From Hyalella azteca (Eukaryota > Arthropoda > Malacostraca > Amphipoda > Hyalellidae), in assembly GCF_000764305.2 (NCBI RefSeq), contig NW_025942245.1, forward strand, positions 33,642 to 97,641: 64,000 bases of DNA, written 5' to 3'. The notes under the pieces were generated by a model. It did not search any database. It saw only the letters and a list, made by a program, of their open reading frames with translations, and had not been told where the DNA came from. Both the position numbers and the translations under genes were made by a program. Shown here piece after piece: positions 10,482 to 21,596 of the stretch; position 1 is the first letter of the stretch, and every line of letters starts with the position of its first letter.

Positions 10482-11120
10482 TTACCATCAGCCGCAATGC
10501 AACGGAGGTGTTGTTCCAAGCTGCTACTTGGAGGCCGATTAATCAGCCGTACATTAAGATTGATGGCGCACAGCTTTCCACGGTCCAAACCTTCGAGTAC
10601 CATGGGCAACAGGGTAAGACGACTTCGTGATCCAGCGACGGTTCGCTGGATCACGAAATCATTGCCAGGATCCAAAAGGCAAGCCAGGCATTTGGGCGGT
10701 TGCCCACCACAATGTGAAGTACAGTAGTATCAGCCTCTGTATGAAGCTCAAGGCCTACAGTACAGTGGTCCTCAGCACTCTCATGTACGGTTGTGAGACA
10801 TGGACGTTGTACCGGAAGCATGTGAAACTGCTTGAGCAATTCCACCAGCGCTCTCTCCGCTGTCATGAGGATCCGTTGGCAAGATCGAATTATCAACCAG
10901 GAAGTACTCTACAGGCCATGATCTTCAAGATTCCGTTGTGATGGTCCGGACATGTTATTCGCATGGACCCACAACGAATACCACGGCAGGTATTAGATGA
11001 GGAGTTGTCAGCTGGATTCGGGAAGAAGGGCCGCCCTAGGAAAAAGTTAAAGGACCAATTGAAGCCATACTTGAAGTGGGTTGGAATTAACCCAAATCAT
11101 CTTGAAGTTTTAGCTTGCAA
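10482..11120 (+). pseudogene. RTE-like non-LTR retrotransposon, ORF2 C-terminal region
   Basis: Successive plus frames give KIDGAQLSTVQTFEYHG, HEIIARIQKASQAFGRL, VVLSTLMYGCETWTLYRKH, LLEQFHQRSLR, SGHVIRMD and KKGRPRKKLKDQLKPYLK. This order is diagnostic of the region after the RT in RTE-clade and similar LINE ORFs: the NG..L..V..F.YLG block, the YGCETW block, and then the W.GHV.RM and GRP.K..KD blocks. Two or more frame switches and stops break it. The RT core and endonuclease are not present upstream, so it is a 5'-truncated relic. Confidence 0.75.
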
Positions 11121-11311
11121 CAATCAGCAGGCCTGTCCACGTCCAAAATGCTGCCGGGACATTTGAAGCTGACCGACGCCGGCGACTTAATTGGCGCTGC
11201 GGCTGAACGCCGGGACCTGGCTGCGCCTGCGCCTCTCCCAGCAGTTGCCGACTTGCCGTGCCGTGCTCGCCGTACCTCAGGCCTGATGCCTCGTTTTTGG
11301 ACTTCTAAAGC

Positions 11312-12676
11312 GGCCTCTAGACGCACAATATTATTGCGCAATATTTAGGTTTGCACAATATTATTGACCGTCTAGGGGCGATATTGACGGGCTGCGCAAT
11401 ATATTGCGTGATTTTCAGAATCTTGAAAATATATTGCACAAACCGGAAGATATTGTGCCGTGTAGGGGCTATATTGCGTAATGTTTTGTCAGTGTGTCCC
11501 CAGTGGTCGTAGGGAGCAGTTCTACGCTTATCTACGCGTCATTTTAGCAACGTGGTTTACATCGTGGCAGATGTTAAGATAGCTGATGAAGAATTTATGC
11601 TGGAATTCATCGAGGTATATCGGGGTCTCCCAGCTCTATGCCATGAAACCTGGCCTTCATTGTTGAAGAAATTCGAATAGTTATCTCTAACTAATTTCGC
11701 TTTGTTAGTTGCGTTTCTGGACGTGATGTTTGACGGGAGTGGTGTTATCTCATTGACCACTTCCCTCCACGATCCACTCGTTACTATTCCTGTCTGCAAG
11801 TCCTCACAGTCCACAAGATTCGTTGTGACATATGCTCGGGATTGGCGTTTTCGCAAGAAATTATGCAAATAGCAACATGCCAAGGTTACTTTTCCAGCCT
11901 TTTCTGGAGAAAGTGCTATCGGCTTTTGTAAAACACCGAATCGGCTTACCAATATTCCGAATGTATTTTCGACTACACGACTTTCTGCCAAAAAAAAACG
12001 AAGGGCAAAATTTTCTGGCTGTTTGGCAGTTGAGCAGGCTCTGGAATTTTCCATGTATTGTCAGCGAGCGCCTGCCCGAATTTCGTGTTACTGATTACAC
12101 CACCGTCTGATATTCGCCCATTCACTCCAACATCAACAATCAGGAACTCGTAGTTTGCATTGGCCACTGCCATCATCACAATGCTGAAAATTTTTTTATA
12201 GTTAGTCCCAAACAATTAGAAAAATTCCATTGATCGTTAAAGTCTTGAGCAATTTGTTTCCATTCATAGTTTGTAGATGGTACCTGAAACACGAACAAAT
12301 AACTTATTAAAAACTGCTTTTCGCGGGTGAATTTCTCTCTGTTGATAAACCACTGTTTCGACCATTTTCTACCTTTTTGCGAGCCTCTCTTACTTTTTTT
12401 TACGACTTGCTGACACAGCAATTATTACGCAGCACAAGTCATTATCGCTCAACATGTTGGCTACGTGAAAGTCTGGCTGGCACTGTTTGCGCAGTACGGT
12501 TGCACGTCTGGGGGCGTAATTGCACAATATATTGCGCAACCCATCAATATGGCCCCTACATGCTCAGTAATATTGCGCAACCCAAAATATTGAACAATAA
12601 TATTGAGCGTCTAGGAGCTGCCGTCAATAAATTGTGCAAACTATATTGCGCAATAATATTGAGCGTCTAGAAGGCC
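11312..12676 (-). mobile_element. PIF/Harbinger DNA transposon with long TIRs
   Basis: Both ends carry ~150-bp imperfect terminal inverted repeats. Reading inward, each end starts near CTAGACGC-CAATATTATTGCGCAATAT and repeats the TTGCGCAATAT word several times. The interior encodes a PIF/Harbinger-type nuclease on the minus strand. Total length is ~1.36 kb, much shorter than a normal autonomous element (~3 kb). No MADF/Myb-like accessory ORF is visible. I could not fix a 3-bp target-site duplication with confidence. Confidence 0.8.
11557..12421 (-). pseudogene. Harbinger transposase, internally deleted
   Basis: On the minus strand the N-terminal part reads VPSTNYEWKQIAQDF then WNFSNCLG, matching the block just before the first catalytic Asp of the family. 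The expected AIDGKH-type segment is missing. The next frame jumps to FSIVMMAVANANYEFLIVDVG and NGRISDGGV (second Asp), then RVVENTFGILVSRF (catalytic Glu) and LACCYLHNFLRK. The first Asp is therefore deleted and at least two frames are used, so it cannot be active. The C-terminal tail is Ser/Asn-rich. It lies wholly inside the TIR-bounded element. Confidence 0.85.
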
Positions 12677-12679
12677 CTT

Positions 12680-13213
12680 AAGCCGCATGAGGATTTACAG
12701 ATGAGAGTGCACAAAGACAAACGTCATTCTCGACATCGAGAGACTACCATTGTTTATGGTAGTCTCTACATTATTCATGTAGAGCCTACCATGTTCATCT
12801 CGAGAAATTCTTCTTCCAGATGAACGCGGTGCAGAGCTTAGTTGACAAGAGGTATGTGGCTTGAGGCGGTGCAATACGTGGTGGATAAGGGACAGTACGC
12901 GACGGTGTCGCAACTCAAGAACGAGAAAGCCAGAGACGACGATTCACTCACAGAAGAGGAATGCCCTAGTCTTAACCAGCGTGTGGTGTAAGGGCTAATC
13001 CAGCGGCCATAAAAGCCACTAACATCATACAAGCGGCTTCTTTTATCGAGGTGTGCGCATACTTGAAAAGTTTCTTATCGGGTGGAAATCGTTTGCTTGC
13101 TATAGATCTTTCAATCAATCATTACTCCTGAATATAATTTATTGCATAGATAGATGATTTTAAGTACATTAAAAAATATTTCGTAATTGACCGCGATAAA
13201 TAGATGAAAACCA
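12680..13213. other. Spacer with one perfect hairpin
   Basis: A perfect 12-bp inverted repeat (AGAGACTACCAT, loop tgttt) sits at 12739-12767. The rest of the stretch to 13213 shows no recognisable gene. Confidence 0.6.
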
Positions 13214-13510
13214 TTGTATAATTTTGAATCGTGTCGTAACAATACTCTAACATCGTGTTACACGGAATCGCAAGAAGTTAAAGTCTTCAACGTCGTCGTT
13301 GCCAATGACGCGGAGGCGTTTCGCCTGTTCCCAATAACGAACGTGACTTTCTTCGGTGCCTGGGTTGCAGTCTACGAGCCTCAGGCGGAAGGTGCAATTC
13401 ATGGAGTTCCTGTGGTAAACAGCAACATCACTTGTGCCCATAGATCTATCGTCTATCCCCTACAACCTCGCTATTTACAGCCAGTGAGCCTGTGCAAACT
13501 TTTCTGCTAG
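13214..13510 (+). CDS. Hypothetical ORF upstream of coiled-coil ORF
   Basis: A 98-residue plus-strand frame includes EVKVFNVVVANDAEAFRLF and TNVTFFGAWVAVYEPQAEG and overlaps the start of the next ORF by a few codons in another frame. No family is recognised. Composition looks protein-like, with alternating hydrophobic residues. It may be the N-terminal part of the same decayed gene as the ORF at 13492. Confidence 0.3.
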   Translation: MYNFESCRNNTLTSCYTESQEVKVFNVVVANDAEAFRLFPITNVTFFGAWVAVYEPQAEGAIHGVPVVNSNITCAHRSIVYPLQPRYLQPVSLCKLFC

Positions 13511-14151
13511 AAGTGCCAGCAGGGAGAGTAAAGTTTGAAGCTGTGGGGCTCTTGGAGGCATGCTTTTCGCTGATGTGCGACAGTGGCCACAAGGCCACGT
13601 TGAGTGAAGTGAGGTGTCCGGCAATGACTGGGGGTCGGAAAGGAACCAAAGCCCTGAAGTGCACGAAGTCCAACCAAGCCGAAGCCAAAGAACAAAATAT
13701 GAGTTCCGCCGAAGCAAAACCACAACTAGCGATAAACGACGTGATAAATTCCAGCGATATCGATGAAACCGTCATAGTGGACGACACACCTCGGACTCCC
13801 TCACAAACTAAGAGAAGACAACACACAATAGAGAAGGACGAACGTTATTTGAAAACTCTTGGGAGAAAGTGCGGAATTAGATACAAATTTAAACGAGTTT
13901 CCGCAATGTTAACGAAACACACCGAAGAGAAGGCTCGCCTGCAAAATAAATATGATTTGGAGCAATGCGTTGCCATTGCAAAAGTTTCAGCCGCCAAGGA
14001 TGCCGTTATTTTGGCAGCCGATAACCTCATTTTGGGCTGCCGAAAACTGGCGAAAGAATTCACAGCATCACGAGAAGTGAAACCTCCGTTTAGTAATTTA
14101 AATTTTTCCGCCATCGATCAACGACTAAAACTAGTCGAATCGGACACATGA
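13492..14151 (+). CDS. Hypothetical basic/coiled-coil protein, unrecognised
   Basis: This is the longest clean frame of the region (219 residues). It begins with a hydrophobic/Cys segment, then a Lys/Arg-rich stretch, then an acidic block (INDVINSSDIDETVIVDD) followed by SQTKRRQHTIEKDERYLKTL. It ends in a helical, heptad-like region (LTKHTEEKARLQNKY, then Ala-rich helices). A decayed copy of the middle section follows at 14250-14410. This suggests a tandemly duplicated unit or a transposon ORF. I cannot name the family. No splice context or poly-A site was identified. Confidence 0.4.
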   Translation: MQTFLLEVPAGRVKFEAVGLLEACFSLMCDSGHKATLSEVRCPAMTGGRKGTKALKCTKSNQAEAKEQNMSSAEAKPQLAINDVINSSDIDETVIVDDTPRTPSQTKRRQHTIEKDERYLKTLGRKCGIRYKFKRVSAMLTKHTEEKARLQNKYDLEQCVAIAKVSAAKDAVILAADNLILGCRKLAKEFTASREVKPPFSNLNFSAIDQRLKLVESDT

Positions 14152-14249
14152 GCGATCCGTGGAGGGCGACTGGAAGATCGACTCGACGCATTGAAAAACT
14201 AAGACTGTAACTAAACCAAAAAACAACAAGTTTTTCGGATTCGAGGAGC

Positions 14250-14410
14250 GACGAACGACTCATCAAATTCCAGCGATACCGATGAAAAAGCCAAAGTGAA
14301 CACAAACACACCTCGTTCTCGCAGACAAACAAAAAGACTGCGCCGAATAGAGGCAACAGACGAGACTTGTTTAAAAACTCTTGCAGCAATTTCGGATGTT
14401 GGATCAAATT
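14250..14410 (+). pseudogene. Decayed tandem copy of the 13740-13890 segment
   Basis: The plus frame reads NSSDTDEKAKVNTNTPRSR, then RRIEATDETCLKTL. This aligns to NSSDIDETVIVDDTPRTPS then HTIEKDERYLKTL in the ORF at 13492. Nucleotide similarity is also visible, for example AAATTCCAGCGATA-CGATGAAA. The copy ends where the mariner-like relic begins. Confidence 0.6.
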
Positions 14411-14541
14411 ACTGGGTGCGCCAGTTAGGGCGGACGTTTTTATTATGTGTAGTACTCTCCCCCACCGCGTACAAAAGGGGGCGAGTATTTCGTTTGACGC
14501 GTGAGGTCATAGCATTGACTGTATTGTTCGTGTTTCAGTTG

Positions 14542-15635
14542 CCATGGAGCCTTGGACTGTGGAGCATTGCGATTTCGCGTATGAATGTTTAGTCCTTAAT
14601 AATGAGTCAGTCACCGTCGTACAGGTGACTTTCGTCACCACTTCAAAATTCACCGGAATATAGCTGTTCCCTCTCGAAACACCATCTTTCGTAGGGTTGA
14701 ATCACTTCGCAGGAGTGGTGAACTGATAACAGAAGATCAAGAGGTACTCTGCAAACGGATCGAACTTCTGAAAATGTGGACCTCGTTCGACAAGCCTTTC
14801 TTCGCAGTCCGATCCGACCTGTACGGCAACATGCTGCTGCACTCATGCACTTCGTCTCAGTGGCCGTTCAGCGAGGCGAATTTTGCATATGGATCTCCGT
14901 CTTCACCCATACAAATTGTCCGTTGTGCGTGTGCAACAGTTATAGAGGCCTGAGAAGCGGTATTCTTCACGACTCGGAACTTGAACATGGCTCTCATCGA
15001 AGTCACTACCGCATTTTGGGTAGCGTCTGGAAAAATACTACACTCATTTGAGTTATGTCGTCTTAAATGCATTCCAAAATCAGTTTATCGTTTCGTGATA
15101 AAAATGATCATTCGATTCACTCCCGAACCACGGAATAGATGGATCGTAAACTCGGTCCTAAAACGCATTCCAAACAGTTTTCTTCGATCCGCCGTCATTT
15201 TTTACGCAAAAATGTTCTGCTTGGCAACTAGAACACAGCATCTTGCTCGAGCCTTCAAAGGAAAAGGAGCTGCCAGATGCTTGCTTGAAACTCCGATTTA
15301 CTTCATTAAATTTACTTCGCACGTGAGATGGAAGCACTTATCGATGGAAATGATTACCTCGTATAGTTTATGAGTGACGAAGTCCACTTAACTATTACAC
15401 CTAAGCGGCATGGTTAACCAGCAGAATTTCTGTTATAGGGCTAATGAAAATCCGTAACAGTTACACGAAAGACCGCTGTACAGCCCAAAAGTAAAGGTTT
15501 GGTGTGCTTTATTGCAAACGTGCTTCATTGGCCCTTCCTTCTTTGAAGACGGTAATGGTCGTGCTGTTACAGTGAACTCAGAGCGCTATACAGAAATTGC
15601 GCGGTATTGGCTCACATATGTGAACAATAATTTGT
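14542..15635 (+). pseudogene. Tc1/mariner-like (DUF4817-type) transposase relic
   Basis: Reading across frames, the stretch opens with MEPWTVEHCDFAYECLVLN, then RHHFKIHRNIAVPSRNTIF and RRVESLRRSGELITEDQ. This is the helix-turn-helix DUF4817 layout common in arthropod mariner-like transposases. The next block VDLVRQAFLRSPIRPVRQHAA matches the second HTH. Further on come a decayed SDEVH block (catalytic Asp region), VKVWCALLQ, IGPSFFEDGNGRAVTVNSE (second Asp region) and WLTYVNN. At least five frame changes and stops are present. The family is a cut-and-paste transposase; this copy is dead. Ends are not clear, although a short inverted repeat (TACTCTCCCCC / GGGGGCGAGTA) lies at 14452-14487. Confidence 0.75.
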
Positions 15636-15654
15636 GACATTTTTTTCGACATTG

Positions 15655-16095
15655 AAGAAGGTGCTCAGAAGTTACGTCGTGTGCCGGCGATCTAATGCGC
15701 GTTCAGTAGAACTGAACCAAAGTTCATATCGCGACTTCAAAGTCAACCCGCCGGCAGAGCCCTATAGATTCATTTTTCTCGATCACCTTGGGCCTTTTAA
15801 CGGTCACGATCGGAGTATCCAAGCGAAAAGTATGGCTACTTTGCTTTACGTGTTTATTGAGTAGAGTAGGAAATATGGTAATTTGTTCAGACTTTACCGT
15901 AAAAAGCTTTCTCAGGGCCCTTCAAATTCATGTCTTCGCCGAGGGTTTACCGAGCCTGATTTTTTCCGACCCAAGTATCACATCTCACAGCCGGTGCTGC
16001 TGTCGTGCGTTACTTTTTAAATAAACATGAAGCTCAAGTTTACATATCCACAGAAATTGATCAAGTTGAAAATATGGCCGTGATGAACGAGTTGC
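15655..16095 (+). pseudogene. BEL/Pao LTR retrotransposon integrase relic
   Basis: The frame reads CRRSNARSVELNQ, then YRDFKVNPPAEPYRFIFLDHLGPF. This matches the stretch between the integrase zinc finger and core in BEL/Pao elements, including the catalytic Asp of LDHLGPF. After a frameshift near 15800-15830 it continues VWLLCFTCLLSR, VICSDFTVKSFLRALQIHVF, EGLPSLIFSDPS (second Asp region), and after another shift RYFLNKHEAQVYISTEID. No LTR was delimited. Gag, protease and RT are absent upstream, so this is an isolated integrase-core scrap. Confidence 0.75.
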
Positions 16096-16099
16096 AGGA

Positions 16100-17685
16100 T
16101 TAATTAGACCCATTTATTGACCATGGTGATGCTGCTGCAGACGAGTATTATGTCGACTCGTCGGGTGCAGATTTGCAAACATTTAGGGTCTTCTTTTAAG
16201 GGAAGCGTGGAATGTCAAGGTAGCACCACGACACCCGGACACTTACTTTTGAATAACCATCTTGCTAGTCGTGATCGGGTTAATGTTAATCGAAAAGCTC
16301 CTGTTAGAATGTAGCGTTTTATCACACACCTGCTTTCTATTGGAGATGAACAATAATTATCACTGCTCTATCCTGAAGGCCTTTTGCTTCCTCAAAATTT
16401 TAAAGAGTCGGTTGTTGGTGCACTGACATCGGTCATGTTTGGTCCATATGGTAGACGCACTACATTCGGCGGCTAAATGTGTATTATACACGAGGCGATT
16501 AGTTGCGTTGATCAGTTGAGTCGACTAGTTTTGCCGGCTGAGAGCCTACACACGAGAATTTTTTCGGTACAGACTACACTCCACCAGCGTCAGAGCACTC
16601 CAATCCCGTTTCAGAGCGGCGTTGGGATTGGGAATTGTCGAGTAAGGTGTGTGCATGGTGGAAGCAAGGGAGAGCTTCACAATTCGTCCAAATCTAAGAA
16701 AAACTCACCAACCGCCAATATCTTCTATCCTCTACAGCTTACATGGACTTGACTTACGAACAGGATGACTCCTCAACGGCCTCATTAATAACCAGCGGCG
16801 TGTTATCAGCCCAATGTGATAGCTAACTTAATTATGTCAACTCCAAATCAAACCTATAGCAGCTCGCACACAAATAATTTCGCAGAATGACAGAATCCAC
16901 AAGTGCACGAATTGATCTTAACTTTTTTGATTTTGTCTTCGTTTGCGAGTTATACGACTTTACGTATGCCTCTCTTTGTCAATGCAACTTTAAAAATCGG
17001 CCTGAGAAATGCCTGTCGTTCCTCCGTATATACGTTGGAAGGCCTGAATTTAATTCCAAACAAAAGCCGCAAAAATAAATATCTTTTTTCCGTTTGCTGT
17101 TTCTCATGGTCCGCCTAACTAATTGATTCAACCTGCCTCAAAAAATCATACGACGTATCTCGCAGGTATCAAACGGAATGGGAGATCCAGTCTCCCGTTC
17201 CGCATAATTCGTCAAGCCTGATACATGCTCTGTAAAAAGGATAAAAAATTACTTTAACATTTTTGACGAATATTTTCTTCAACTTTCAAGGTAATAATCT
17301 GTTTTTTGAAAAATAAATGTTCTGGCATATTTCTGGTATTTGAGCCAGGCAATCTGATATTCTCGGCGATAAAAATGTGGGTAACACTGCTGCGTCTCAT
17401 TTAGTGGTGATGAGCTCCTGCGTACGCACGAGGCCAGACGTCTAGCTAATTCATTGCCTAGGTAACCAGTTCATTCATTCTCCATATCGTCACGTCTTTG
17501 TTTCATTGTGTCTTGTGTTAGTGTTTATTTCCTATCCTGACAAACCTGGTATGCCCATTGTGAAATGTAATCGTAGTTTTTTTTTTTAATTTTCTTGATG
17601 TACTTATTGTTAGCCATTAGCATGTAACCGAACCTCCATCTTCTTTCCATCCAGACTTGCGTAAACTTTAGAATAGAATTGAAGT
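16100..17685. other. No gene recognised
   Basis: Only short frames appear here. The part to about 16450 may be the downstream portion of the BEL/Pao relic. A wobble-paired hairpin (ACGGAATGGGAGA / TCTCCCGTTCCG) lies at about 17173-17204. A poly-T run at 17578-17586 precedes the CR1 copy 2 3' region. Confidence 0.4.
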
Positions 17686-17857
17686 GTCGGCGTTGAAGAA
17701 ATATGCCCATGGCCTGTTGCGTTGCCGATTCTTGAACTTTTCTTGACTTGATTCACAAGGGATCCGGCCTTTGGAACCCGATCTTTTTTCCATAGCTGAC
17801 GATTGATTGAGATAGCTGCTGGACTTATTGCCTGGTCCGTAATTTGAATCCTTTTCC

Positions 17858-18600
17858 GTTGTCGACTTCGACATCATCACTCTGTCGTTGCAACCGTGTC
17901 TTCTCATACTGTAATCTTGCTGTTCATTATTCTTGCCAAGGTGGATAACTTTACATTGGTCAGCGTTAAAACGCAGCTGCCACTTATCAGCCCAGTCAAC
18001 CAGCCTGTCAAGATAGGTTGCAACTGTACTTTTTGCGACGTATTCTTCACTGTATTATAAATTTTTGTGTCGTCAGCATACATCGAGCAAACGCTAGACA
18101 CAGCTTCTGGCAGATCGTTTATAAACGCAACGAATAGAATAGGCCCGAGAATGCTTCCTTGTGGGATGCCGCAGCGCACTGAAGCCCAGTCTGATACGGA
18201 CCCATTAATACTGACACGTTGTCGCCTCCCTAATAGAAAATCTCTGATCCATTTGAGTACATTACTCTCAATTCCCAAAGACTTCAATTTACGCAACAGC
18301 CGCTCATGTGGGACACTGTCAAATACCTTGGCAAAATCGAGGTACAATGCATCTACTGGCTCCCTTTAGTCCAGCAGGCGGGTCCATTCGTTCAGAGTCG
18401 ACAAGAGGTTAGTGGTGCAGGATCTCCCGGCAATAAAGGCCATGTTGACAGTCTGATAGGAGATTATTAGCAGTCAAATGATCTATCAATCGATCCCTCA
18501 CAACAGATTCCATTACCTTGCAAACGACACTTGTCAAACTGACAGGGCGATAGTTGCCCGGGCAGCTTTTGTCACCTTTTTTGAACAATGGTGTCACTTG
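17858..18600 (-). pseudogene. CR1-like copy 2, reverse transcriptase
   Basis: The minus frame gives TPLFKKGDKSCPGNYRPVSL, a frame change around 18350-18410, then YLDFAKVFDSVPHERLL (motif A with both Asp present), PQGSILGPILF and SMYADDTKIY. The frame breaks again near 18020 (QLQPILTGWL replaces the expected helix). Homology to the family ends near 17866 after MSKSTTEKD. Relative to copy 1, motif A is intact here but the ORF is disrupted, so both copies are non-autonomous. Confidence 0.85.
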
Positions 18601-19239
18601 AGCTTCTTTCCAGTCAGCCGGCTAAATTCCTTCGTTCAAAGTTTTTCGAAAAGTGACGTCAGAGGGCCGGCTAGCTAGGACAGTTGCTAACTCTGAGAAA
18701 TCTGGGGTGGAAGCCGTCTGGTCCACATGACTTGTTTAGATTTACAGCGATAAGGCGCTTGAGAACCTCTTCTTCTTGTATTTCAAAGCTTGTTAATTTA
18801 CAGCCGACTGGGCGCTCCTCTATAGCTGGAATACTGTTCAAGTCCTCTTCAGTGAATACGCTACTGAAGAAATGATAAGTACGTTAGCTTTGCCCTCATC
18901 AGGGGATATCTTTCGCTGATCTACTTTCAAATCAGAAATACCGTCCTTCATCTTGCACTTCGAGCTAGCATACAAAAAGAAGGCTTTCTGGTTCTTTTTT
19001 GCATTTTTAGCAATATTTTTTTCAAGGGTTTTTACTGCGGTGCGACAGCTTTCTTAAGCTTGATTTCGCACTCTTGCGTATAGGTTATAGTCAGCATCGC
19101 TGCGAGTCTGTAAATAACGCTGGTATGCTTCCTTCTTTGTTTTCAGCTTAGCTAAAACTGTACTGTTCATCCACCTAGTTTTTTTTGGCTCCACCAAGCT
19201 TAATTTTAGGTACACACGCATACACACGCATTCGTCGCC

Positions 19240-20027
19240 GATCGTACACCATTTACCGTAATGTCCTAAATGCGCTAATCAAGACGGTTAAGAAACAATT
19301 CTACTCAGCCAAAATTATGCAGAGGTCGAATGACTCAAGAGTTTTATGGAAAATTGTCAACACCTTACTTGTAAAAAATGTTGCTAACAAAAGAATTGAA
19401 TTGTTAAAAAATAACAAGCTAAATTCTGGTAGCGAGGCAGCAATTGAATTTGACAATTATTTTATCTCTGTTGCAAATGACATCACTAAAAACTTAGGTC
19501 CAGTAAACAATAATGTGTCGCATGAAATTCCTATCTGTGAGGCATCTTGCTTTCTTTTCCCCACTTCTGAACTTGAAATTAAGAAATTCTTACGGTTGTG
19601 TAAGAGCAAGCCACTTCAGATCGCTGAAGTTCAGCCAAGAATGTTGTATCTTGTAGCTACACTGTAGCACCAATTTTGGCTCATACGTATTTTCAACCTA
19701 TGTATGTCCTGTGGTGTGTATCCCGATTCACTGAAGCGTGCTCGCGTTATACCTATTTTTAAATCCGGTGACCCGCACAATGTCTGTAATTATCGTCCAA
19801 TATCAACCTTGCCATTTCTTAATAAGATCTTTGAAAAAATCCTGCATTCGAGACTCGCAAACTTTTTCAACAAGTTTTCAATAATTTCTGACGATCAGTT
19901 TGGTTTCCGTAAGGGAACCAACACAACTATGGCTATATTTTATTTAGTTCTAGACCTTCTCAAGACGTATCATTCTAAAGAATACTGTGTTGCTCTTTTT
20001 CTGGACTTACAAAAGGCCTTCGATTGA
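19240..20027 (+). pseudogene. Nested L2-like element: connector and RT N-terminal part
   Basis: The frame reads LIKTVKKQFYSAKIMQRSND and WKIVNTLL (connector). After a frame change near 19670 it continues YPDSLKRARVIPIFKSGD, YRPISTLPFLNKIFEKILHS, DDQFGFRKGTNTTMA and VALFLDLQKAFD. It stops right after motif A. Motifs B and C (PQGS, YADD) are missing because of an internal deletion, so the RT cannot be functional. Confidence 0.8.
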
Positions 20028-20039
20028 ATTGCCTTTTCC

Positions 20040-20571
20040 TTCACTAAAAACGCTTTTTTACGCATTGTCTTTATCTGAACTATCAAGCACTTTAGTAATC
20101 TGGGGTGGTGTACCTTTCAATACAAAAAAACGGGTCATCACATTACTTAATAAATCGTTACGTTCTATGCTTAGGGTTAGGTATGACGATAATAATATTC
20201 CTTCTATATGCACTAACGAATTATATAGGCGGTCGAAAATTTTAAAACTTGACGATATGTTCAGATTTCAACTTTTAAAGTTCATGAATAGAGCACTTTA
20301 CCATGATGAGCGTCTTTTTAAAACTGCTTTCGCCCCTCTTGTTCCCCAACATTCTCACAACACCAGGGGCGTTCGATTTAACCTACCACCGTTTCGTTTA
20401 GACATAGAAAAAAGCGGTACCGTTTTTAATTGTGTCAAATATTTTACCGAATTGCCCGATGAGTTCAAACAAGATTGCTCTAAAATGTTTTTAAAAATAA
20501 AATACCGTGATTTTATCCTTAACCATAATTTGACTTCGATTATTATGCAACTTTTTAGGTATTTTGTCTAG
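20040..20571 (+). pseudogene. Nested L2-like element: C-terminal domain
   Basis: This frame gives VIWGGVPFNTKKRVITLLNK, LRVRYDDNN, LYRRSKILKLDDMFRFQLLK, HNTRGVRFNLPPFR and FNCVKYFTELPDEFK. That order matches the tail of L2/CR1-like ORF2 proteins (the Y.NT..W, NTR and fNslP blocks). It begins right at the deletion junction following motif A. The stop at 20569-20571 is probably the true ORF2 stop, followed by a ~300-bp 3' UTR. Confidence 0.75.
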
Positions 20572-20890
20572 ATGTTTATAGTTGTACTCTGTTTTACTAA
20601 GTGTGACGTTGACATTGCCTCTTTTTTGCTGATTTTTCTGCTATGACATACGGTTATCAGTTTTTAAGGCTTTTGTCAATGGTTTTGCTAATTTTATAAA
20701 TTTGTTATTTATCTGTTCAAATCGTCGTCTTGTTATCATTGGAAGTGAGTCATGTACCTATTGTTTTGCCTGCGAAGCTTTTTTAGCTTATGGGCATTCA
20801 CCTGGAAGCCTTGCTATTTTATTTCACGTCTCTTTTTATTTTGTCATTGTAACGTGTGCTACTGTGTGAATAAATAAATAAATCAAATCA

Positions 20891-21590
20891 AACTGCAGAC
20901 ATAACCGTGTCCTTGAGAAGTGACCATGACTCAGCCACATACATGTCCTTGATACAGTTCGAAATATTCATTGCATTCACTGCTTCACGGAGTTTATATA
21001 GTCGCCTTTCGCAAAATTCGAGGCGTCTTTTCTGTACAGCACTAAAGTCTGAAAAACGAAGATTGGTGATGGCTTTTGCCCAACGGAGCCTCGAGACGAA
21101 GCACATCCAACATTGATTCATCACTGGTAAACACCAGGTCTATAATATTGGGAGTCTGTTTACTTCTATAATGGGTTGGTTTGGTAACGTGCTGTACTAG
21201 GAAGGAGTCTCTTACTGACTCCATGAACAAGGATGCTGGGTGATTCTCTTCCCTTGGAGAGGATCCATCTATCCAGTCTAGCTCTGGATGATTAAAATCA
21301 CCAACGATTAACGTATGTGACCTACGGAAAGTAATGCTCCGTAAAAGACTGTTTAGTACTTTATCGTTATCAGAAGAACTGTTTGGTGATCTATACACGA
21401 CGCCTATGAGGAGGCTATCTTTGCCTTTTAGAGTAAGTTCGCACCACACTGATTCTCTAGCTGATTGATGTTCTGCAGATAACTTGACTTGCTGGGCCCC
21501 ATAAGAGGTTCTAACCCACAAAGCTACACCTCTCCTCTACTGCACTGCTCTTCATTTAAGTTATGAAAACAATCAAAACCTGGCAACTGA
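20891..21590 (-). pseudogene. CR1-like copy 2, ORF2 endonuclease region
   Basis: The minus frame reads GAQQVKLSAEHQSARESVW, LLIGVVYRSPNSSSDN, LIVGDFNHPELDW, PNIIDLVFTSDES and APLGKSHHQS. A frameshift at about 21042 leads into LRFSDFSAVQKRRLEF and LLKDTVMSAV, where the nested element cuts in. This copy keeps the YRSP block that copy 1 has lost to frame damage. The N-terminal end breaks at about 21600 within the codons for FQLPGFD. Confidence 0.85.
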
Positions 21591-21596
21591 AATTCA

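Larger units (their letters stand above)
19221..20890 (+). mobile_element. L2/CR1-group non-LTR element nested in CR1 copy 2
   Basis: The insertion interrupts the host element at its GTACAC-CATCAACTGCAG site, judged against copy 1 at about 7297-7320. It ends in a TAAATAAATAAATCAAATCAA tail typical of L2/CR1-group 3' ends. Inside are a connector, RT motifs 0-A and a C-terminal domain in plus orientation, joined by an internal deletion. Length is ~1.67 kb. Its insertion postdates copy 2. Confidence 0.8.

Noticed and set aside
13446..13826. Minus-strand ORFs opposite the 13492 ORF
   Set aside because: Antisense shadows with Cys/Trp-rich random composition and no motif.
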